In this document: positions 1 to 5,255 of the stretch, one piece after another | Position numbering within the stretch: the stretch's first letter is position 1 | How the letters are laid out: each line of letters begins with the position of its first letter | Assembly (NCBI GenBank): GCA_022565015.1 | Contig: JADFKI010000042.1 | Location: forward strand, 1 to 17,785 | Reading direction: 5' to 3' | From: Chloroflexota bacterium | GTDB lineage: Bacteria; Chloroflexota; Dehalococcoidia; Lucifugimonadales; JADFKI01 | DNA: 17,785 nt | Translations under genes and position numbers: made by a program | Notes under the pieces: model-generated | Database searches by the model: none | Told to the model about the DNA's origin: nothing | Seen by the model: only the letters and a program-made list of their open reading frames with translations

Positions 1-15
1 TCATGGGCACAATAG

Positions 16-29
16 AGAACATACGTTCT
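16..29. promoter_or_regulatory. Operator-like dyad, site 1
   Basis: The sequence AGAACATACGTTCT has half-sites AGAAC and GTTCT separated by 4 bp. It lies 6 bp before the ATG of the ImmA-like gene and is followed by TGTATAG, which could be a -10 region. It is the best copy of a dyad found again at 933-946, 3590-3603 and 7383-7396. It also fits the Gram-positive LexA box (GAAC-RNRY-GTTC). Which protein binds it is inference. Confidence 0.6.
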
Positions 30-35
30 GTATAG

Positions 36-509
36 ATGAGGCAGGGTTTGCACGCAAAGCTGAGGGCCGCCGAGCTATGGCACCGCTACGAATTGAGTCT
101 CCCCGTGGACATCAAGCTGGTCGTATCCAGCCTGGGCCTTGAGGTCGTTACCTTTCCCTTCCAGGGCAGGGTAAAGGAGGCGATAATCGAAGGGGTCATA
201 GGCGTCCGCCCGGGACTTACCCGGCCGTGGTTCCGTTGGCTCGTCGCGCACGCCGTCGGGCACCATATGCTTCACGTCGGAACGAGCTTTTACTTTTCGT
301 CGTGGCAGTGGGTGAACCACGCGAAGGCCGAGAGGCAGGCGGAGGAGTTTGCCGCCTGGTTCCTGGGCGGGCCACAAGGGTGGCGTTACGACCCGGGCGA
401 GCTGGCCATTCCCGAGGAGAAGGCCCAGCTCGTCAGGACCATTACCTCGGGGGGTGGCGAGGTGCCGCTGGACCTGCCGGAGCCCGACTACGGTCCGTTC
501 TCCTCGTGA
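36..509 (+). CDS. ImmA/IrrE-like protein with degenerate zinc-protease motif
   Basis: This 157-aa protein resembles ImmA/IrrE metallopeptidases, which cleave XRE-type repressors to induce mobile elements. The family core is HExxH followed by a third ligand in an ERxAxxFAA helix. Here residues 72-80 read HAVGHHMLH, so both zinc histidines (72, 76) are present but the catalytic Glu is Ala73 (codon GCC). The third-ligand helix is intact (Glu99 in ERQAEEFAAW). ATG at 36 follows an in-frame TAG directly and has no clear ribosome site; TTG at 48 has AGG at 39-41 ahead of it and is an alternative start. The 3' end overlaps the convergent XRE repressor gene by 22 bp. If the Glu is truly lost, the protein may bind the repressor or a signal without cutting. 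Family assignment is fairly sure, loss of catalysis is inferred. Confidence 0.75.
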   Translation: MRQGLHAKLRAAELWHRYELSLPVDIKLVVSSLGLEVVTFPFQGRVKEAIIEGVIGVRPGLTRPWFRWLVAHAVGHHMLHVGTSFYFSSWQWVNHAKAERQAEEFAAWFLGGPQGWRYDPGELAIPEEKAQLVRTITSGGGEVPLDLPEPDYGPFSS

Positions 510-862
510 CGCCTGCTGCGTATGTATCGAGCGAAGTCCCGTACCGACTCCCACTCTTCATCGGTAAGATCGTTGACCTCATTTAGGCGGGCCAGCTGAC
601 TCTCGTCCAGGGGGTTGTCGTATTCCTCGGACGTGATGTATCCGGCGGCCAGCGCGAGCCGACCGTAGGGCAGGGCCAGGACTGATGCGATGGCCTTCAG
701 CGTGCCCACCGTCGGCCTCGTGCGTCCGCCCTCCAGATGGCCGACGTAGCCCTCGCTCATGCCCAGGGCGCTCGAGAGCCGCCGTTGGGACATTCGCCTG
801 CGCAGCCGGGCCTGCCTGACCATGTCGGCAAGCTCCGAGAACGGCCTCTGACTGCTACTCAC
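488..862 (-). CDS. XRE-family (HTH_3) transcriptional repressor
   Basis: This 124-aa DNA-binding protein has a Cro/CI-type helix-turn-helix at about residues 13-66. The motif MSQRRLSSALGMS leads into the recognition helix EGYVGHLEGG, followed by RTRPTVGTLKAIA. The C-terminal tail (LTDEEWESVRDFARYI) is a short helical segment seen in phage-type regulators. I chose GTG at 862 because GAGAGGA sits 5 nt upstream on the minus strand; a GTG at 937 would add 25 residues but has no ribosome site. The gene converges on the ImmA-like gene and diverges from the zinc-ribbon gene, so the 863-1093 interval is a CI/Cro-like control region holding a strong rightward promoter and one operator copy. It is the best local candidate for binding the four shared dyads, which is inference. 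Confidence 0.85.
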   Translation of the reverse strand: MSSSQRPFSELADMVRQARLRRRMSQRRLSSALGMSEGYVGHLEGGRTRPTVGTLKAIASVLALPYGRLALAAGYITSEEYDNPLDESQLARLNEVNDLTDEEWESVRDFARYIRSRRHEENGP

Positions 863-930
863 CTGGTCCTCTCGAGTTGGATCTTTTCCTAAAACACATT
901 TGAATCGGCAGCATGGCCTGGGGGACGATA

Positions 931-959
931 TTGACACATATGTTCTATAACCGTATAAT
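931..959 (+). promoter_or_regulatory. Perfect-consensus sigma70 promoter
   Basis: TTGACA (931-936) and TATAAT (954-959) are separated by exactly 17 bp, so both hexamers and the spacing are at consensus. It points rightward to the zinc-ribbon gene, with transcription starting near 966. A dyad copy (933-946) overlaps the -35 box and spacer, where a bound repressor would block RNA polymerase. A promoter this strong next to a divergent repressor gene resembles a phage early promoter. Confidence 0.85.
933..946. promoter_or_regulatory. Operator-like dyad, site 2
   Basis: GACACATATGTTCT matches site 1 (AGAACATACGTTCT) at 10 of 14 positions, with the right half-site intact. It overlaps the -35 box of the consensus promoter and lies between the divergent repressor and zinc-ribbon genes. 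It is the weakest of the four copies. Confidence 0.45.
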
Positions 960-1027
960 TTAATTCGTCACGGTAATTCGCTTCCCACCCGGATGATTGA
1001 TCACCTTTAGCAGTGCGCGCCCAATAT

Positions 1028-1048
1028 CTGACGAAAGTTATTCGTCAG
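1028..1048. repeat. Inverted repeat in the leader of the zinc-ribbon gene
   Basis: CTGACGAA (1028-1035) and TTCGTCAG (1041-1048) form a perfect 8-bp stem with a 5-nt loop. It lies in the 5' leader of the transcript expected from the promoter at 931-959. No T-run follows, so it is not a standard terminator. It could be an RNA structure or a second operator; the sequence does not decide. Confidence 0.5.
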
Positions 1049-1093
1049 AAGCTTATATCAGATCATGGATTAAAGTCCAGGAGCCGGACGAAA

Positions 1094-1429
1094 TTGATAC
1101 TCTTCAAGGCCTGCCCCCGGTGCAGCGGAGACGTGGACACGACATACGGCGACGACGTCCACTGCGTCCAGTGCGGCAACCGGCCCGCCGTGGTCTTCCC
1201 CGGTCCCCGCATCCTTCCAATCGGCGCGCGGCCCGAGGCGGCCCTGGCCGATGGTGACGTCGACCAGCACTCCGGGGTAATTTGCCCGAGCTGCGGGACC
1301 GTCAGCGTCGTGGAGCTGCAGAAGCTGCGCCCCGACGACCATACCTGCTACCGGTGCCGACGCTGCGGGCACATCTTCAGCCCGACTCCTAGGTCGCACG
1401 AGGATTGGCCGGGTGTCGCCACTAGCTAG
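1094..1429 (+). CDS. Small double zinc-ribbon protein
   Basis: The 111-aa protein (from TTG at 1094) has two zinc-ribbon modules. The first uses Cys7/Cys10 (ACPRC) with Cys24/Cys27 (CVQCG). The second uses Cys64/Cys67 (CPSCG) with Cys88/Cys91 (CRRCGHIF), with an extra Cys85. AGGAG at 1079-1083 precedes the TTG by 10 nt. GTG at 1013 would add 27 residues over AT-rich DNA that contains a hairpin, and it lacks a ribosome site, so I prefer the short form. The gene is driven by the consensus promoter at 931-959 and is divergent from the repressor, the position of an early regulator. Zinc ribbons of this type usually bind nucleic acid or partner proteins; the specific role here is unknown. Confidence 0.7.
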   Translation: MILFKACPRCSGDVDTTYGDDVHCVQCGNRPAVVFPGPRILPIGARPEAALADGDVDQHSGVICPSCGTVSVVELQKLRPDDHTCYRCRRCGHIFSPTPRSHEDWPGVATS

Positions 1430-1467
1430 GCAGCGCGGTCTTCGGCCCGTCTGGTAAGCTACGCCAC

Positions 1468-2259
1468 GTGAAAAGCAAATTGCCTCCGGGTATTGAGCGT
1501 CTTCTCCTCGTCATGGTGGAGGAGCTGAGCGGCGATGATACCGTCGGGGTGTGTCTCGCCGACAGCTACGCCAGGGGAGATGCCGCGACCCACAGTGACG
1601 TCGATCTGCTGAGGTTCGCGCGTTCAGCGCCAAAGACGAGCGCCGAAGAGTACAGCCTGCAGATCCGCGACGGCCACCTGGTCAGCGTCACCCAGACGAC
1701 GATCGAGCAGAAGGTGGACGAGCTGGCGAGGCCGGAGCTGGCGATCTACGCCGTGCCCGGATTACGTCAGATGCGCGTCCTCCTCGACGCGACCGGCGCA
1801 ATCGCGGACCTGAAAACAGAGGCCGTGCGTTTCGATTGGGCCTCGCTGCAGAGGGATGCCGACGAGTACGCCAGCTTCTCGCTGATGGGCTATGCCGAGG
1901 TGGTACACAAGGTGCTCTCGGGCCTGTCACGCGGCGATGAGTCGACGGTGCAGTACGGCAACCTGGGGTTGAATCTGGGACTGGCCAGGGCGCTGGTCGT
2001 GCGACGCGGCGTGCTGATAGAGAGCGAGAACACGTTCTTCAGGCAGGCCCAGGAAACCGCGGGCTGCGAGTCGGAATGGACGAAGTGGTTCCGGCTGTCG
2101 TCGGGCTTCGAAGCCGGCCCGACCGACGAGCCCTCGTTCAGGACGCAGGGCCTGGCAGGGTTGCGCCTCTACGTCGAGACCGCCAGGCTTCTCCGGCCCG
2201 TCATCCGCCCGGAGCACCGCGAGGTCATCGAAAACGCGCTGGCGGAGATTGGGCGATGA
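1468..2259 (+). CDS. Nucleotidyltransferase-fold protein with altered GS motif
   Basis: The 263-aa protein starts at GTG. Its N-terminus carries the signature of the DNA polymerase beta-like nucleotidyltransferase superfamily (minimal nucleotidyltransferases, aminoglycoside adenylyltransferases). ADSYARGD at residues 31-38 corresponds to the usual GS(Y/x)ARG loop, and SDVDLL at 43-48 supplies the metal-binding DxD pair. The loop Gly is Asp32 here, and a clear third carboxylate is not visible near HLVSVTQTT, so activity is uncertain. The C-terminal half (residues about 120-263) looks all-helical and is where such proteins bind substrate or partner. There is no strong ribosome site. It follows the zinc-ribbon gene by 38 bp and may share its transcript. 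Substrate is unknown; it could be a solitary host-type enzyme or an element-borne accessory gene. Confidence 0.65.
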   Translation: MKSKLPPGIERLLLVMVEELSGDDTVGVCLADSYARGDAATHSDVDLLRFARSAPKTSAEEYSLQIRDGHLVSVTQTTIEQKVDELARPELAIYAVPGLRQMRVLLDATGAIADLKTEAVRFDWASLQRDADEYASFSLMGYAEVVHKVLSGLSRGDESTVQYGNLGLNLGLARALVVRRGVLIESENTFFRQAQETAGCESEWTKWFRLSSGFEAGPTDEPSFRTQGLAGLRLYVETARLLRPVIRPEHREVIENALAEIGR

Positions 2260-2569
2260 TATTCATTCGGAGCGTTAACACGCACTCTAAACGCAATGTT
2301 TTCAGTCGATGACTCTATCATTCAGAACATATCGGAATGGTATCGTTAAATCTTCTATTTATAGAACACTTGAATATTTCTGTACCCGAAATGTAAATAG
2401 ACGTGGCAAAATGGGTATATGCGTCGATGCCCAACAGCTCGAATTGGCTGACTATCAATGAGGAGCCACTATATTGCCATAATCGTAATATGAGTAATAA
2501 TAACCGTTCCGATATTTGACAGCGATTCTGTGCGAAATATAGTATAGGCGCAGAAGAAGGGAGCAGGCC
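2260..2569. other. AT-rich intergenic region upstream of the toxin-antitoxin-like pair
   Basis: About 310 bp with visibly lower GC than the flanking genes and no supported coding sequence. It contains a half-match to the dyad (AGAACATA at 2324-2331, right half-site absent) and, at its right end, the promoter for the gene at 2570. No tRNA, terminator hairpin or tandem repeat was recognised. Confidence 0.5.
2516..2543 (+). promoter_or_regulatory. Promoter of the Panacea-domain gene
   Basis: TTGACA (2516-2521) and TATAGT (2538-2543) are 16 bp apart; TAGTAT at 2540-2545 with an 18-bp spacer is an overlapping alternative. The expected start is about 20 bp before the ATG at 2570, which has the ribosome site AAGGGAG at 2557-2563. 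Confidence 0.65.
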
Positions 2570-3307
2570 ATGAGGCAGATAAGAACACAGCGAGATCGAC
2601 TTAACGATGCAATGCTATCACTTGTGTTGTTGAATTATTGTGCCCGTTCAGACGGCACTATAGGAGACCGTCTAAAGGTCGCAAAGCTAATGTTCCTGGC
2701 GACGCATGATCTCCTTTCTCAACAGTTTAAAGCCCTTAATTTCAGCTTTTACAGATATTCGTACGGACCATTTACACCAGAGTTGTATGACACATGGGGA
2801 GAGCTCAGTTGGATGGGTTTTCTCGAGGTCCCACCAAGCTCAAGAGGGGAGATAAAATTGACCGCTTCTGGGCTTTCGGCAGCGGTACGTTACGAAAAGC
2901 GACTCAAGGCATTGGGAAACGAGTTGTTCATACAATCGTTCAGGCAAGTCGCTGACTCCTATCGTCAATATGACACCAAAGAACTATTAGACGTCGTATA
3001 CGAAATGAAGGTTGTGCCCCTTGGTTGGCAGCAGCCAATTCAAATACGTGATATACCGGCTAAGGCATTCCTCACATGGATGCTTGAATCTGAAGAAAGT
3101 CTACGGGAGGTAAGAATTGACGACGAACTCGCCATGGACTTCTTTAACGAGCTGGAACGATCGCCAAGACCTGAGTTCATCGACGACGAAGCTTACCGCA
3201 AGATCTATGCATCAGCAATAAAAGGGGTTCGTGCTGAACGGGAGGAAGGTTCCGGAACTGTTGTTACGCGGCTGGACCTTCAGAAAAGGCTCGAAGGCGA
3301 ATATTGA
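2570..3307 (+). CDS. Panacea-domain (SocA/DUF4065-like) protein, candidate antitoxin
   Basis: This 245-aa protein has an N-terminal Panacea-type domain at about residues 12-105. The typical run is a helix with KVAKLMFLATHDLL, an aromatic strand (FSFYRYSYGPFTPELYD, 58-74) and then ELSWMGFL. YGPFTPELY corresponds to the YGPV-x-P-x-L core of the family. Panacea domains act as neutralising modules of many two-gene toxin-antitoxin systems. The C-terminal 140 residues are helical and charged and were not recognised. The start is fixed by AAGGGAG six bases upstream and a good promoter. The TGA stop is immediately followed by the GTG of the next gene, so the two proteins are probably made in fixed ratio. 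Base composition is clearly AT-richer than the neighbouring capsid genes, suggesting separate acquisition. The domain call is by pattern; the antitoxin role rests on family and context. Confidence 0.65.
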   Translation: MRQIRTQRDRLNDAMLSLVLLNYCARSDGTIGDRLKVAKLMFLATHDLLSQQFKALNFSFYRYSYGPFTPELYDTWGELSWMGFLEVPPSSRGEIKLTASGLSAAVRYEKRLKALGNELFIQSFRQVADSYRQYDTKELLDVVYEMKVVPLGWQQPIQIRDIPAKAFLTWMLESEESLREVRIDDELAMDFFNELERSPRPEFIDDEAYRKIYASAIKGVRAEREEGSGTVVTRLDLQKRLEGEY

Positions 3308-3583
3308 GTGGAATCGGACTATAATGCGGGGTTTGTCAGATTTGTCGGCGACGCGGAAGAATATTATGCAAACTTGACCAGCACAGCGGGCGTGACGGGA
3401 TTGTGGGAGCAGATTCTCTACATCGCTGAGAATCCTGCGGTTGACTACGAAGTCGTTTTTGAATTCCCCACCGAAGATGATCTGTTTAAAATCGTATATG
3501 GACCGCCGTTTACTATCCTGTTCAAGAACCTGATTAACGGCGAGTTGGTAGTCTACACGATAATTGATCCAGGCTTCGCTTGA
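3308..3583 (+). CDS. Small RelE/ParE-like protein, candidate toxin of the Panacea pair
   Basis: The 91-aa protein starts at a GTG directly abutting the TGA of the Panacea gene, indicating translational coupling. After a helical N-half, residues 48-87 give the strand pattern of RelE/ParE-fold proteins: EVVFEFP, DLFKIVYGPPFTILFKN and GELVVYTIIDP. These resemble the dlyri-vg-yRilyr and vvvl strands of that fold. RelE members cut ribosome-bound mRNA and ParE members inhibit gyrase. The catalytic residues of either class cannot be assigned with confidence here, so the target is unknown. The gene order (larger Panacea protein first, small protein second) fits PanAT systems. The stop codon overlaps the -35 box of the next promoter. 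Fold assignment is moderate, function is inferred from pairing. Confidence 0.55.
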   Translation: MESDYNAGFVRFVGDAEEYYANLTSTAGVTGLWEQILYIAENPAVDYEVVFEFPTEDDLFKIVYGPPFTILFKNLINGELVVYTIIDPGFA

Positions 3584-3608
3584 CAATCTAAGACATACGT
3601 TCTAGTAT
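3580..3608 (+). promoter_or_regulatory. Promoter ahead of terminase-portal block
   Basis: TTGACA (3580-3585) is separated by 17 bp from TAGTAT (3603-3608). The dyad copy at 3590-3603 fills the spacer. The same arrangement, base for base in spacing, occurs at 7373-7401. Transcription would begin near 3615 and meet a terminator hairpin within a few bases. Confidence 0.65.
3590..3603. promoter_or_regulatory. Operator-like dyad, site 3
   Basis: AAGACATACGTTCT matches site 1 at 12 of 14 positions. It begins 10 bp after the first base of the -35 box and ends on the first base of the -10 box, so occupancy would exclude RNA polymerase. Confidence 0.6.
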
Positions 3609-3618
3609 AGAAGATACG

Positions 3619-3654
3619 AGGGACGGACCCCGCGACGGCCGTCCCTTTCTTTTT
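3619..3654 (+). terminator. Intrinsic terminator just downstream of promoter 3580
   Basis: AGGGACGG (3619-3626) pairs with CCGTCCCT (3639-3646) around a 12-nt loop and is followed by a T-rich tract through 3654 (TTTC then five T). It can end the toxin-antitoxin transcript, and it also lies only about 5-40 nt past the start expected from the promoter at 3580-3608. Confidence 0.75.
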
Positions 3655-3893
3655 GGCTCCGGCCGCGGCCATTCCTCAATGTTCAGCCAGCTAAGCGTGC
3701 GACTTGCCCGTGGGTTGGCGCGTAAGGTCACGTCAGGCAAAGAGAACTCGACCAGAGTACGCTAGCCTCACCACACAGCCGCGGCCGGGCCATCTATTTC
3801 ATCGGCGACCACGAGCTATTGAAGATGAATCACGAAAGAGTCGTCCTGAATTGCTGATATTCGGTCGACGTATGGAGACACCCATAGAACAAT
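3655..3893. other. Non-coding gap where a small terminase would be expected
   Basis: About 240 bp between the terminator and the large terminase. No ORF here has both a ribosome site and protein-like composition, and no tRNA or clear repeat was seen. In HK97-type modules the small terminase gene normally sits here; none is visible. Confidence 0.5.
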
Positions 3894-5255
3894 ATGCCAA
3901 AGCCAAAAAAACCCGCCAAGGGTAGAGCTGAGGCCTCACCTTCGAGGCCGGAATCAGAAAATTTCCAGGACCCGGTGAGGTTCGTGACGGAGGTGCTCAA
4001 GGAGAAGCCATACGACAAGCAGGTCGAGATACTGAGGGCCGTGAAAGACCACAGGCGGGTCTCCGTAGTGGGATGCAACGGCTCCGGCAAGGACTGGGCT
4101 TCGGCGCGTGCCGTTCTGTGGTGGGTGCATTCAAGGTATCCCGCCAAGGCCATCGTCACGGGCCCGACATCTCGTCAGGTCGACGACATCGTATGGAACG
4201 AGATCAGGTACGCCTACATCCAGGCGCAAGACCAGCTCGGCGGCCACATGTATCGCACGTCTCGCTACCAGATCGACGACCAGACCTTCGCGCTGGGCTT
4301 TACGTCGGACTCGCCCTTCAACATTCAGGGCTTTCACTCACCCAATCTGCTGGTCGTGATCACCGAGGCCCACGCCGTGCACCAGTCATACATCGACGCC
4401 GTCCGCCGGCTAAATCCGACCAGGCTCTTGATGACCGGCAATCCCTTCAAGCCCTCGGGCACATTCTACGACTCGCACCATTCGCAGAGGCACCTGTATA
4501 AGACGATTCAGATCAGCGCCTTCGACACGCCCAACATCAAGGCGAATAGGATCGTCGTGCCCGGCATGATCACGACTCAGGACATCGAGGACCGAAAGGA
4601 GGACTGGGGCGAGGATACGCCCATGTACATCGGCTCGGTGCTGGGCGAGTTCCCAGAAAACCTGGACCTGATCGTGGTGCCCTTGTGGGCGGCCACCGAG
4701 GCGGCGAAACGAGAGATGGAGCCCGAGGGTCCGGTGATTCTGGCGTGCGACGTGGCGAGGTTCGGCCACGACAAGACGGTTGTCGTTCGCAGGCAGGGGC
4801 CCGTGGCGAAGATCATCTGGCGCGTCAGGGGTCACGACACGATGGCCATCTCGGGCTTCCTGAAGGCCTATTGCGATGAGAACAAGGTTGATGTGCTCGT
4901 AGTGGACGACACGGGCATCGGCGCGGGCGTCGTTGACAGGCTCCGGGAGCTAAAGCTGGAAAGGACCAGGCTGGTGCCGTTCATTGCGGGACAGAGGGCG
5001 CACGACAGCACTCACTATGCTAATCGAACCACGGAGGTGTGGTGGCTCATGCGCAAGCAGTACCTTTCGGAGGACATGAGCACGGATAACGACGCCGCGC
5101 TGATCGGACAGGTCTCGAGCCGTGAATACCAGTTCGAGAGCGACGGTCGAATAAGTCTGCAAAGCAAGGAAAAGCTGAACAGGTCGCCGGATGAGGCGGA
5201 CGCGCTGGCGATGACGTTCGCGGCGCCCCAAGGAGGAGTCAAGATATGGGTCTGA
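3894..5255 (+). CDS. Phage terminase large subunit (ATPase and nuclease)
   Basis: The 453-aa protein is the DNA-packaging motor that cuts concatemers and pumps DNA through the portal. The Walker A motif is GCNGSGKD at residues 60-67. The Walker B segment is LLVVITEAH at 152-160, with the catalytic Glu158 present but Thr157 where Asp is usual. A coupling-type motif is LLMTGNP at 178-184. The RNase H-like nuclease has all three acidic clusters: CDVARFGHDKT (Asp286), VVDDTGIGAG (Asp338/339) and SPDEADALAM (Asp433/Asp436 region). Length is normal. ATG 3894 is the first start after an in-frame TAG at 3885, with only a weak distant GGAGA. The last 10 bp overlap the portal gene. No small terminase was found upstream. 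Confidence 0.93.
   Translation: MPKPKKPAKGRAEASPSRPESENFQDPVRFVTEVLKEKPYDKQVEILRAVKDHRRVSVVGCNGSGKDWASARAVLWWVHSRYPAKAIVTGPTSRQVDDIVWNEIRYAYIQAQDQLGGHMYRTSRYQIDDQTFALGFTSDSPFNIQGFHSPNLLVVITEAHAVHQSYIDAVRRLNPTRLLMTGNPFKPSGTFYDSHHSQRHLYKTIQISAFDTPNIKANRIVVPGMITTQDIEDRKEDWGEDTPMYIGSVLGEFPENLDLIVVPLWAATEAAKREMEPEGPVILACDVARFGHDKTVVVRRQGPVAKIIWRVRGHDTMAISGFLKAYCDENKVDVLVVDDTGIGAGVVDRLRELKLERTRLVPFIAGQRAHDSTHYANRTTEVWWLMRKQYLSEDMSTDNDAALIGQVSSREYQFESDGRISLQSKEKLNRSPDEADALAMTFAAPQGGVKIWV

Noticed and set aside
2..17. Similarity of CATGGGCACAATAGAG to 7302-7316
   Set aside because: One gap and short length make chance plausible; no shared function could be assigned.
75..554. Long minus-strand ORF over the ImmA-like gene
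   Set aside because: Arg/Pro-rich shadow frame of a GC-rich gene with no recognisable motif; the + strand carries the zinc-ligand pattern.
2324..2337. Fifth copy of the AGAAC-N4-GTTCT dyad
   Set aside because: Only the left half (AGAACATA) matches; the right half-site is absent and no promoter overlaps it.
3704..3925. 73-codon + strand ORF before the terminase
   Set aside because: TTG start without ribosome site, Arg-rich low-information sequence, and its end overlaps the terminase start in another frame.
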